Of a stretch of DNA of 64,000 nucleotides, positions 1 to 9,498 are shown one piece after another. Each line of letters begins with the position of its first letter. Within the stretch, counting starts at the first letter, position 1. The notes beneath the pieces were generated by a model. The model saw only the letters and a list, made by a program, of their open reading frames with translations. It was not told where the DNA came from and did no database searches. Source of the DNA: Lunularia cruciata (Eukaryota; Streptophyta; Marchantiopsida; Lunulariales; Lunulariaceae); assembly GCA_948567375.1 (NCBI GenBank), contig OX419756.1, positions 62,882,333-62,946,332 on the forward strand, read 5' to 3'. A program made the position numbers and the translations under genes.

Positions 1-815
1 TCCAAAACCAAAGATAAGATTGTAGTAGAAGGTGTAGAATTTGGTATTAACTTTTCAAGGGTAGTTTCAATTGCAGAACCTTTACCTTCACTCAAAACTG
101 ATGTAGCTTTGGAGTTGGAAGAAGAGAGGATAGTAGAAGGTCATAGTGAGGTAGTACCAATAGAGTCAGATCTAAATAGATAGCAGTTGCATATCCATAG
201 TGCCAATTTTGCAAGGAGCGTTGCTTTATATTAGTGGAGTTGGTTGAAGTAGTTAGTAGTTTTGGTAGTTTCTATTAGTCCAACGTGCTCATGCTATTTT
301 ATACCTGCATTTGTGGGAGTGTTGTGCTCAATAGGAGCAGAAGATGAAGTGTTGATGAAGTGCTTGTTGTTATTTATTAGTTCTAAGTGTAAATTGAATG
401 TTGTTGTCTATTAATACTTGAAGAATTTTGGGGTGCAAGTGAAGGATTGTCAAGTGTTGGATTCAACATCTTTTAATTCCATTCAATGTTTGTGATCCTC
501 AATGAAACACTTGCAAAGCAAGGCCTTGATGAATCCTCAAGAAATATAGTGTTGCTTGTACTTAGGCTTTGCAGAGAAAGTCAAGATGCATATGGAAAGT
601 AATCTTGAATTGGGAAGTTGTACTTTTGAAGAAGAATGGAATATACTTCCAAGGTAAAGTTACTTTGTGACAAAGTAATTTACCTTGTATCAACTGAATA
701 ATCACAATTGAGTATACTTTGAAGAGAAGTTGAAGAATTGTGATGTGGAATGACACTATTATTTGGAACGGGAAGTATTGCAAGTTGAGGTTGATTCAAA
801 GGAACCTAGTTCTTT
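1..815 (+). mobile_element. LTR-A remnant, 3' portion (truncated at both ends)
   Basis: This is the downstream part of the long LTR described at 57362-61130. Bases 1-183 hold the last codons of the LTR reading frame, ending ESDLNR and a TAG at 181-183, which matches the position and acidic character of the frame's end in other copies (VDIGSD-stop, VDIKSD-stop). The following stretch repeats the downstream landmarks of other copies in the same order: a segment on nucleotide-like blocks 'ttggattc', 'tgatcctcaatgaa', 'aggccttgatgaatc', then 'gaagttgtacttttgaag' and 'tcaactgaataatcacaattgag'. It lacks the terminal TTGTCACA and runs into Gypsy internal sequence near 860, so the end was lost. Identity with other copies is moderate, so this is an old copy. 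Confidence 0.6.
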
Positions 816-859
816 GTCTCAACAAACTGCACTTCAAACTGCTATAATGTCTTCAATTT

Positions 860-2104
860 CACTTACATAATAGATGTACCAAAATTATAAGGGGAAAAAA
901 TGAGAAAAATACCTAGATGAATTCATTGAGGAGTTTAAGGCTTTTTTTATTACAAATAAGGAACATGATTCTCAAGATTGCTTACAAATCTTCCCAAGTC
1001 TCAAAAAGATCAGAGCTAGTTTACCCATGTTACTCAACTAGTGAAACCCAGTGGCTCCTAATCCAAACAAAGGTAAGGGAATATCATCTATAGATGTGGT
1101 TGAGAGCAAGTATGAGAAGAGGACTGCTCAAACTCCAAAGGTTTGAATTTGGTTATTTTGGCACAAGAGAAGAAGGGAGCTCATTTTGCAAAGAATGTAC
1201 ACTTTTCTCAAGAAAGAACTCCTAGTAAGGATACTCCTATGCCTAGTAGTAGCAATTGTGCTAGCATCTCAACACCATCAACAACAAAGATTGCAAGGAA
1301 GAAGTTGGGGATGGAGGAGTTCTTGATCTCAAATCAACAATGTAACTAGTGTGTTGGAGGATGTTAGTTGTCACAAGGCTAGCATCAAAGTGAGCCAACT
1401 GATCACTTTGAATCCTACCTTGAGAAAGGAGCTTAGAGGTGGTTTTAGTTCTACAAGGAGTAAGAGGAAGAAGAAAGTGAAAGCTACAATATCAATGGGG
1501 TTGGTGGATGTCAAACCAACACCATGGGAGGCTTGTGAATATGTTTCCAAGGTTGATGTGAGAGTGAATGGTCATAACATCAAAGATGCACTTGTTGATG
1601 GAGGATCTATAGTGAATACCATGTCAAAAATTTTAATGAAGAAGTTGGGTATGATACCTTCATAATTTGTGGTGAGCATGGCAAACAAGCAACAAGTTAA
1701 GCCAATAGAGGTGATGGATAAGGTGGTAGTTTCAGTTATGGGAGTTCATAATCTCATGATTTTCCAAGTCTTGAAGGATTCAAGCAATGGTTTTGCTTCT
1801 CAGGAGGCCATGGTTGACAACAAAACACACAATTGATCAATGGCACAAAGTGTACTTAAGGATTTCTCCATCAAAACATTAAGTTAAAATTCTTATGACC
1901 AACACTTTACACTCAAATATACCGTTTTCTGATTATTAGGAATCATTTTAGAAGAATGAGCTTCAAGTGTGGACACAAGTATTGAGGAAGAGACTTCCAT
2001 GGAGATGATGAATCTAAATTTGATTCAGATGTGTATCCCTTATATGGATTTTGCACCTAAGCTAGTGGTTTTGAAGGACCAAATAAATCACCATTGATAC
2101 TTGA
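860..2104 (+). pseudogene. Gypsy gag-protease remnant
   Basis: Broken gypsy gag and protease. Bases ~880-1010 translate to a gag stretch (DEFIEEFKAFF, then NKEHDSQDCLQIFPSL) that parallels 40640-40780 of the Gypsy-A element. Bases ~1040-1340 match the Gypsy-B linker seen on the minus strand at 57130-57361 and 61131-61215, including SIDVVESKYE. Bases 1351-1830 hold a retropepsin-like domain: PTPWEACEY, then NGHNIKDALVDGGS, where D-G-G-S stands in the catalytic D-S/T-G position. About 1930-2104 corresponds to the acidic spacer at 56303-56503. Several frames and stops are needed, and RT onward is missing because the sequence jumps to an LTR-B fragment at about 2105. Residues 1102-1140 are the uninterrupted equivalent of the site where the solo LTR at 57362-61130 inserted. 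Confidence 0.7.
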
Positions 2105-2571
2105 GGAAAGGGTTTGAGAACTCTTGGACCCAAAAACCTTTTTACTTTAAATTCTTTTATAGTCCAAGGATAGCCCATGTGAAGGAATCCTTGACTTAGT
2201 GGTTAAGACTACATGCTTAAGAGAATAATTTTATGAGTATGGATATTCCTTTTGACCTTTTACTTTATTTGACTTTTAGCCTAGTAACTTGAGTTACTCC
2301 AATAATTAGTAACTTTGGTGCATAAATATTTCACAAGTATATAATCTAGGAGTGAGGTGGTACTCATCATCTTTTTATTTGCAACTATCTTTCTCTCATT
2401 GAGTTCTATATTAGGCAATGGTTTAAGTCTTAGAGTGTTAGCCTTGGAGGAGTATGATAGAGAGAGAGGGGGGAAGAGGGGGTGGTTCCTTGCCTTCTTA
2501 GTCCATGGTATGCTAGCATAATAGCCATTGGAGGTTCATCTTGATTGAGATACATGCCAACTAATAGGTGT
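2105..2571 (+). repeat. LTR-B, partial (5' end missing)
   Basis: Matches the Gypsy-B LTR best seen at 61724-62415. Shared blocks in order are 'gagaactcttgg', 'tagtccaaggatagcccat', 'gaaggaatccttgacttag', 'taacttgagttact', 'ttcacaagtatata', 'gtactcatcatc', 'ctctcattgagttct' and 'catgcc' near the end. The first ~370 bp of the LTR are absent. A purine run of about 20 bases (2458-2480) is a local expansion not seen in the other copies. Confidence 0.75.
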
Positions 2572-2944
2572 CCAAGGTCAAGTAACAACATACCCGCCAG
2601 CCATTCACTCAAGTAGCAGAAGGTTTCCTTCCAAATCCACCACTACATAGAACCATTTTCAAAAATATGCATCACAAGGTAGGGCCCCATCCCCTGATTA
2701 TCAAAGATCCATTGATTATCATAACATAGATGATTTCTTTGCCAATCAAGTAGCACTAAATTGCCTTCATGAATAGTGATAAGTTGTAACCTCTTATCAT
2801 GCCTTTCTTTCCATTGGGCTTGTATTTCCTGTATGTCTTATAGTGCATCAACTTGCTTCTCTGCTAGTCACATCAACTTCTATAGTCAAAGGTCACAACT
2901 CTCTTCTTTTGACAACCATTCCTTGGATACCACCCAAGATGACC
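2572..2944. other. Unassigned sequence between two elements
   Basis: About 370 bases between an LTR-B fragment and a minus-strand Gypsy-A fragment. No reading frame here resembles gag, pol or a host gene. The open stretch at 2776-2961 on the plus strand has no recognisable motif and runs into the Gypsy-A integrase tail on the other strand. It may be leader or spacer of a decayed retroelement. Confidence 0.3.
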
Positions 2945-3299
2945 ACTTCAAACTTGATTAGATATATTGGATGCAATCCATATGTTAAGAAATATGGAGT
3001 CTAATTAGTGGCAATCTTTTCAGTTGTTCTATACACCCATAAAGCCATATGTAACTTTAATCCCAATCATAGGCATAATTGATCATTACGTTATTTAAAA
3101 TCTTATAAAGTAACATGTTAGCTTTCTTTGTCATCCCATTTGCTTTTGCGTGGTAAGGAGTTGTCTTACCATGTTTGATTTGGAAATATTTTGTTACAAC
3201 CTCCATAGGTGAGTTAAAAAAATGAGTACTACAGTCACTAACTAACTCCATAAGACACCCATATCTTGAGATGATGTTTTGGAAGAACAATTTTGCCAC
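2945..3299 (-). pseudogene. Gypsy integrase core fragment
   Basis: The minus-strand frame reads NIISRYGCLMELVSDCSTHF, then FQIKHGKTTPYHAKANGM and KANMLLYKILNNVM. These are the central integrase motifs around the second catalytic Asp (V-S-D) and the HxxTPYHPxxNGxxE region; the final Glu is replaced by Lys (TKKAN). About 100 bases further left, beyond a stop, TPYFLTYGLHP continues the family pattern seen at 45550-45580. The zinc-binding part and the C-terminal domain are missing. The copy is inactive. Confidence 0.75.
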
Positions 3300-4135
3300 T
3301 ATTTCTGCATTCTCTCTTCAAGTTGCCCAATTTAGAGCCCACATGACCGATACTTCCACCAATTTTATTCAATACTTTGAATGCCTCTTCTTTCTTGCTG
3401 CACATAGATAGTCCTTGAATTTCCTGAGAAATTCTTTTAAGGACCAACAACTCATAATCAATGATAAAGTGCTTATAGTATCCAATATGATCCAAGACCA
3501 CTTGTAACTCCCAAATATTTTTGGGAGATTCCAAGGCTTTTATGACCTTAACTTTCTTAGAATCAACCTCTATTCATGGTTTGACACCCAATGTCCCAAC
3601 AAGATTCCTTCTATCATCACAAAAAACACTATTTTGGATGTAAGGACAAGCCTACAATACAACACTGATCAAATTTTTGACAGAGGTAATCCAAATGCAC
3701 TTCTCTCCATTCAAACACAAAAAAGTCACCAATGAAGACATCCACAAAGTTCCATAGTAATTCTTCAAAATAGCATTCATCATTCATTGGAACATAGCGG
3801 GAGCATTACACAACTCAAAGGGCATCTGATTGTATGCATATATGCCCCAATTGGTGGTAAATGTAGTTTTATCCTTGCCTTCTCAAATGGAAACTTGGTT
3901 ATATCCAAAAAATTCTTTGAGAAAATTGTAGCAAGGGTGACGAGCTACTTGATCTAAATTTGTATCCATAAACGGCAAGAGATGATGATCCTTCTTTGTA
4001 ATTGCATTCAACTTGTAGAAATCTTGGCCCACCTAAATCTTTCTTGTCTTCTTCTTTGGAACAATGACAATTGGAGATACCCACTGCTCCCTCTCCAAGT
4101 GTATGATCAATGTGTGACATTTGGGGTTGATTCTA
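3300..4135 (-). pseudogene. Gypsy reverse transcriptase fragment
   Basis: Read from 4135 down. Motifs visible are WVSPIVIVPKK, KLNAITKKDHHLLPFMD, GYNQVSI, YAYNQMPFELCNAPAMFQ and, at 3480-3540, ESPKNIWELQVVLDHIGYYKHF (RT thumb). They follow the order of a plant Ty3/gypsy reverse transcriptase. The catalytic YxDD region is frameshifted, and several stops interrupt the frame. After the thumb the frame runs on to resemble the RNase H connection, then stops where the deletion to integrase begins. Confidence 0.8.
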
Positions 4136-4149
4136 TGTCTACATAAGCA

Positions 4150-4960
4150 TTATTTTTGGTGGTGCATTGTTCATATACTCCATTGGCCCATAATATGGAG
4201 CTTGGAAAACCGTACTAGACTATGGCCATAAATTGTGTGTTTGGTAGACCAATTCTTCCTCTTGGTCTTGATATTGGTTGTGACCCCAAGTTGGAACTTA
4301 ATCAATTTAATGTACTAGGTACAAGGATCTATTGATCAGGCATTTAGTATTTGCATGACCTAGCTTCCCACACAAAGTACACCATATGTTTGGTCGTGCA
4401 AATGAGGAGGATTTCCTATAACCCCAACCATCTGAATCTTAAAATCCACAAAATCTTTTATCAGCATATCTAGCTTAGTGTTTATTTTATTAGTATGTTT
4501 GGCTGGAGTTCACAATGTTTTTTGTCTTAACCTTCACCAATTCCTCTTCTACTTATCATCTTTTGTTGACAAAGAGGAACTCAATGAGGTTGATGAGTCA
4601 TCCAAAGATGAGAAGGTACTTCAAGATAGTCTTCTTCTCACTTTACATCCTTTCCTCTCCCTATTTTTCTAGTTACTAGCAGAATGAAAATGAGTTGCCT
4701 CATAGTCAGCTACGTGCTTCAGAACTTTGTCAAGAGAGGTTACATTTTGCTCTATTGCAACGATTTCAAAGTTTTGGTGACAAGCCTTCTAAGGGAACTA
4801 AGTGATGGCATGGGCATTTGAATAGCTTATCACCCTTGCTTGCTTAGGTACTTGGTTCAATAGCATCATGAACCGTTCTACATAATCACGTAACTTCTCA
4901 TTCTTTCTGCAGTCCAAATCATTGAGCATAGCAAAGGATTGAGGTAAAGTGAGAATAATT
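4150..4960 (-). pseudogene. Gypsy-A gag fragment
   Basis: The minus-strand reading gives KNEKLRDYVERFMMLLNQVP, then SYSNAHAIT and VTSLDKVLKHVADYEATH, matching the gag at 40880-41140 of the longer Gypsy-A copy (LTSLDKVLKHVTCYEVAH). It ends in a serine/acidic stretch before the lost zinc knuckles. It would have been the capsid part of the particle protein. Several stops and shifts are present. Confidence 0.7.
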
Positions 4961-4969
4961 TGTTGATTG

Positions 4970-5176
4970 AGAGTAATGTGAGTATCCTTGCTTTGGATCT
5001 TCCATCCTTCCTAGTCCAAGTCACATTTTACTTTAATACAAAGTCAAGTTCCTTGGCTTGGACTGGATTTCCTACTTTGGATCTGAACCTGCCTTGTTTC
5101 CTACATCTAACCTTCTTTTCTACTCCAAATATCACTTCCTACTTTGAATGACAAAAACAAAACATGTGAGTACCAC
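4970..5176 (-). repeat. LTR-A 5' end fragment
   Basis: Read on the minus strand from 5176, this begins GGTGGTACTCACATG and continues through 'aggttagatg' and 'aacttgactttgt'. This parallels the start of the 3' LTR at 46043 (TGTGGTACTCACAT). Only about 200 bp of the LTR's U3 are present. The terminal TG has decayed to GG. Confidence 0.55.
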
Positions 5177-5185
5177 CACTTTCCT

Positions 5186-5400
5186 CCACCACCGTTCAAG
5201 GCTCTACCACCAAAGCTTATGGTTTCTACATGCTATTAAATTAGCATCTCCCTCCATTGCCTTTTAATGCTCTACTACCAAAGTTTAGAGTTTCAATCCA
5301 TTATTAATTAGGGACTCTAAACAAATAATGGATGGAAACCTCTGCCACCTTCCAAAGCTCTATAACAAAAGTTTATGTTTTTTGTCCATTTCTTGTTTAG
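5186..5400. repeat. Three diverged copies of a ~60-bp unit
   Basis: Three imperfect copies start near 5186, 5252 and 5341. Each has the order 'cc-ttc/ttt-aa-gctcta', 'c(a)aaa(g)-ttta/tta-g', then a T-rich stretch ending 'ta/tt-ag'. Spacing is 66 and 89 bp, with an extra ~25 bp between copies 2 and 3. Nothing shows whether it is transcribed. Confidence 0.45.
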
Positions 5401-5736
5401 TTTTTTTTCCTTTATCTACTCATCAGGTTGACCATTTAGGGTTTCTTTCTAGCCAATTGTTTTGGAATCAGTGCTTTCTTTACCATCTTAGGATGGAGCT
5501 TAGGATGTCCTAGCTGGTGGAAGTTGGGTCCTTTGCTGCCAAACACTAAGGTTTTATAAGTGTCATGCATTTGGGTCCCAACTTCACTTAGGGGATCTTG
5601 TTGGTTGGGGCTTTGGGATCCTATTGTTTGAGTGAGATTTTTTGTTTTTCCTTAACAAAGGATTGTATTGTTGCCATTGTTGTGACAATGCAGTCCTTTG
5701 TTATGATCCACTTACTTTAGTAATAGGTACAAGTTA
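5401..5736. other. Left flank of the copia element, no gene seen
   Basis: T-rich sequence with no supported coding region. It lies where the leader or 5' LTR of the copia element resumed at 9499 should be, but I found neither a tRNA-Met-type primer site nor similarity to sequence after 16281. Its last five bases (AGTTA, 5732-5736) pair with AGTTC at 9499-9503 as the probable target duplication of the next element. Confidence 0.35.
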
Positions 5737-6116
5737 TGTGGTACCTATATTTTTGTTTTTTTCTCAATTTGAAGAAGAAGTGTACAGAGAAGTTGATTTG
5801 TGCCTGTATGGCCAAAAAAGGTGAAGAAAAGTGTCCTAGGGATGTAACCCAAGGTAACGTGACTAAGGGTCATAAGGCAAGGTACTTGGAATTGCCTTGT
5901 CAGCATACAACCCGAAGTAAGGAGTTTTTGTATTGGGGGTGCTCAGCCCGAGGCGAGGATAGTGTAACAAATTTCCTTCGGGGCGAGACATTCAAGAAGG
6001 TACCGTTCAAAAACAGCGGTCATTTGCATGAAGGACACTTGACAATGACAAGAGCATGCAAGAGGTGTGATTTCTTGGTAGAAATTTGAATTGAAGAAAA
6101 ATAGAGAAGGTGTGAC

Positions 6117-6124
6117 TATAAAAA
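6117..6124 (+). promoter_or_regulatory. LTR-A TATA box
   Basis: TATAAAAA in the context 'gtgactataaaaattggg', 380 bp from the LTR start. The same element lies 373-394 bp from the start in five other copies, and here it precedes the reading frame by about 170 bp. Confidence 0.7.
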
Positions 6125-6290
6125 TTGGGCTAAAGATGAAGCGATGATAAGCAATTTCCCATCGCTGTTAAGAAGTCATCTTGCAAGAGATCGAGGGAAG
6201 GGAAGTGTAGTTGAAGACACGCTGGTGTGTTGAGAGGAAGTTGAGAGAGTTAATCCGGGAATCAGTAGGAAGAATAGTCCCCAACCTAGA

Positions 6291-8701
6291 GTGGAAGAGA
6301 GAAAGATAGGAAGTGGGAAGAAGAACCCCACATTTGTAGTGAGAAATCATGCAATTTGGAGGTTAGATGTGATTGCAAGAATTGAGATCTTGAGCAGGCT
6401 TCAGATCACCTTATTGGCATGGAATTGGAATGTTTGTTTTCCAAGTTTCATGACTGAGATCATTGAGAGTAAGTGTCTCAATAGCCTTGAGGAAGAAGGG
6501 AAGAGAGGAAATCCGGCTTGATGGACAGAGTCAGATTGGAGGTTAGTACTCGGGAGAGAAGCAGACGTAGAGCATGGTGCCACATTCTTGGAGAAGGGAG
6601 AAGAAGCCAAAGAAACCTAAGAAGTGAGAGATGCCTTCTCTTTGAAGCGCACAAAGAATGGCTACAAAGTGGAGAGCTAAAAGGATCTTGTCAAGAGAGG
6701 GATTGTGAGTTTTCTAATGGTAATCTTGAAGCCGGAGAAAACAACTTATGGGATGAAGCACCAAGCGGTGTTCTTCCATAAGATGTTTGCAAGAGAGCCA
6801 ATTAATTGGGCAAAGGGTCTTCATGGGAGGATGAGACTCCCATGAAGGTGTGGAATTTGCGGGACAACTTGCCTCCACATTACATTGTGCCGTTTGCAGC
6901 CCATTTCTATCCAGGGCTGAACTTGCTCAATGCAGCAGAGCAAAATAAGATGGTGTCCCATTTCCATCCTGACTTAAGAAGAGATGTCAATGCTGAGGAG
7001 CAACAATACATTCTTCAAATCAAGAGCAGTGATGAGTACTACGTGTAGATGGGGCAGAGTGTGTAGTTGGAAGTGAGCACTCCAAAGTCAAAGAAGAGGA
7101 GTTGACAAGGAGAAGAAGAAGTAGAGAAAGCAAGACCTCAAAAGGCTAGAAGGGTAAACCCAAGGAAAGAGCTTGTGGTAATAGCGTCGTCGGAAGAAGA
7201 GTTGGAAGGAGAATCCGAGTGCAAGTCCAAAGACTTGGAGAGGGAGGAAGAACCCAAGTTCACGGTGCAGAGTGGAGACACAAGTAGTGACAACAACAAT
7301 GGAGTGGAGGTGAAATCGGTACCCAAAGAGGAGGAAGCCAAGATGGAGACGGAGGAGAAAGGTAACTCAAAACAGGAAGATGAAGTTCCAAAGCAAGAGG
7401 AGAAAAGAGTTACAATTCAAAAGGGATTTAATTCCAAACAAAAGGCAAAGTATGTAGCGGGGCCAAGTAAGGTAGGAGAAGAGGAGGATGGAAGTTTGGG
7501 GAGCAAAGAATCCATTCCTAAAAGGCAACTACGGCTTAGAAGGCGAGTGTCAAGTGAGGAATAGGTGAAGAAGGAGATAAGTCCGCAAGTTGAGATGAAT
7601 GCAAGTGAAGGAGTAGAGTATCTGTGGAAGGTTGTGTGCCCATTGTTGGTGAAGTAAGAGCACAAGAAGAAGGAGATGCAGTCAAAGTGTTCGGAGGTGA
7701 AGATTGTGTTGCATGTGTTAGCTCAATTAGAAGAAGAGAACTCGGAGTTAAAGAAGAGTATAATCCAAGGTGAGGAGGAAAGGGAAATACTATGAGTAGA
7801 CGTAGTAGTATAGAATCAAGTGATCGAGAACTTGAAGAGAGAAGCAAGGAATAGAGAGAGACTCATAGAGCAGAGTGACATAGCGAGGGAAAGGCAAGTG
7901 GCTAAGTATGAAATCTTGAAGCAGCAATTTGCTGATTTGAGATTAGAAATTATCCATGTTATGGTAAGAGTAGTAGAGAAAGAGCAAGAGCTCGATAGAG
8001 TGATGGAGAGTGTAGAAGAGAAGAAGCAACTATGGCAAAGAGAGTTGACAGTGAGATATAGAGAGGAAGAAAGGTTGAGAGAGTTACTTTGCAATCTGGA
8101 GGAGAAGATTATGCAGAAGGAGAAGGAGAAGGAGAAGGAAGCTAAGTTTGAAGCGGAATTGGCAATGTATAGAGAAGATTGGCTTGCTGATCAAGAACAG
8201 GAGAGAAGAATGAGATTGAGCCATTGTGATCAAGATGAATGCAATGCTGAGTATAGAAGCCAGCATGCAAATTGAAGAAACAAGACTGCATGAGTTGAAG
8301 TTGTTGGTGCAGGAGACACGGAGGAGAAATGCAAAGGATAAAGATTTGAATGCTTCACTTATCAGTCTCAGAACTCATGTAGATAGAAAGATATTGGAAG
8401 TAGATTAGACTTAGTGAAATTAGAGATAGATAAACTTCAGAAGGATGTAAGAGCAAAACCCAAAGTAGATAACATAAGAGTGCAGATGACTTTGGAATTA
8501 CCATCAAAGATGTTAGAGAAGAGTGGGTCGGGAGATAAGGAGTTAGATGGATTACCCACTAGTGGAATTGTAGATCAGGAAAGAGAAATGTTAGAATTGG
8601 TAGAGGAATTAGGAGCTGTGAAACCCGAGGATAGAGTAGTGGTGAGTGAAGTTACTTCAGGATTGAAAGCCAAGGAAGAAGTAGACATCAAATCGGATTA
8701 G
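6291..8701 (+). pseudogene. LTR-A coiled-coil protein gene, decayed
   Basis: Decayed copy of the long LTR reading frame. It follows the same order as the better copy at 58154-60718: SGKKNPTFVVRNHAIWRLDV, AWNWNV, GKRGNPA, TKNGYKVES, ILKPE-TTY, AVFFHKMF, INWA, then FHPDLRRDVNAEEQQYILQI. An acidic/Lys-rich segment follows (7175-7560), then a heptad-rich coiled coil (about 7640-8560: ELKKSI, QRELTVRYREEERLREL, EETRLHELKLLVQETRR). It ends EEVDIKSD with TAG at 8699-8701. Stops include TGA for TGG after GNPA (6521) and several frameshifts. The function is unknown. It lies downstream of the TATA at 6117, so an LTR transcript would have carried it. Confidence 0.75.
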
Positions 8702-9498
8702 TAACATATTTTGAGATTTGAAGAGGTAGATATGAAGAGGTGCATTGTCATTTTGGATCTGCAAGTTAGAAGAGTTGTTGTAGAAAAATATAGTTGTTAG
8801 AACTATCATTTGCTTCACTATTTAAAGGTGGAGTTCGCAATCATATGTTGTTCAGTCCTCATAATTTTTGAGAGTAGATAAAGCAAAGTGCTATGAAGTA
8901 GTGCTCGTCATTTGAGCTTGATTTTGAGTATCAACTTTGTGTTTGTGTTTGTGAAAGTGTGGAGAAATTTGAAGTGCAAGTCAATGTGTTTGTTGGATGT
9001 TGGATTCCGTAGCCTTGATCTTCATTTTGTGTGTTTGATCTTGAGTGAAGTGCAATAGGAGCAATGCCTTGACAAATCTGAGAGGTATTGTAGTGTTGAT
9101 AGTATTTTGCATTTGTGAGTGTAGCGTAGAGTTGATGTGAAGCAAATTTGATCAAGGAAGTTGTGCCTTTAGTGGAGGGATAGAACATAATTCTAAGGCA
9201 AAGTCATTTTGCAGTGAAGTGCTATTCTTGGGAGACCCTGAATCATCACAATCAAGATTGTCTGGAAAGATTTGATGGAGTTGTGATTAAGTGTGACAAA
9301 TTGTTGTGACAAGACTGGAAGTTAGTGCTTGTTACTCTCTTCTGGGTGTGGTTTCTACCTGAGAGATTAAAGATGCAACCAAGAAGAACTCAAGATTGTT
9401 ACTTTGCTTTGTATTTGACCAATTTCGAATTTTATCTCTATGAGAACAAGCTTTACTTACCTGATTACCGCAAAAGTGATATTTGCCAAGTTGTCACA

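Larger units (their letters stand above)
2945..4960 (-). mobile_element. Gypsy-A internal region, deleted copy
   Basis: A minus-strand gypsy fragment read from 4960 down to 2945 in the order gag, RT, integrase. Two internal deletions are evident from comparison with the longer copy at 40617-45966: gag jumps to RT near 4140, losing the protease, and the RT thumb jumps to mid-integrase near 3300, losing RNase H and the integrase zinc finger. No LTR, primer site or polypurine tract remains attached. The right end meets an LTR-A 5' fragment (4970-5176), the wrong part of an LTR for a gag-side junction, so this edge is also rearranged. Confidence 0.8.
5737..9498 (+). mobile_element. Solo LTR-A with internal reading frame
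   Basis: A 3762-bp unit that begins TGTGGTACC and ends TTGTCACA. It is flanked by AGTTA on the left and AGTTC on the right, a 5-bp target duplication with one change. It lies inside a copia element: copia gag begins immediately after 9498. No primer site, pol or second LTR is attached, so it is a solo LTR left by recombination between two LTRs. It has a TATA box at offset 380 and a long decayed reading frame. The downstream third (8931-9300) carries landmarks shared with copies at 34980, 36500, 48650 and 57670. Confidence 0.85.

Noticed and set aside
5737-9498. A DNA transposon or Helitron interpretation of the LTR-A unit
   Set aside because: TG/CA ends, 5-bp target duplications, and junctions with a primer-binding site and a polypurine tract in the 31.98-47.87 kb element fit an LTR and not a terminal-inverted-repeat or rolling-circle element.
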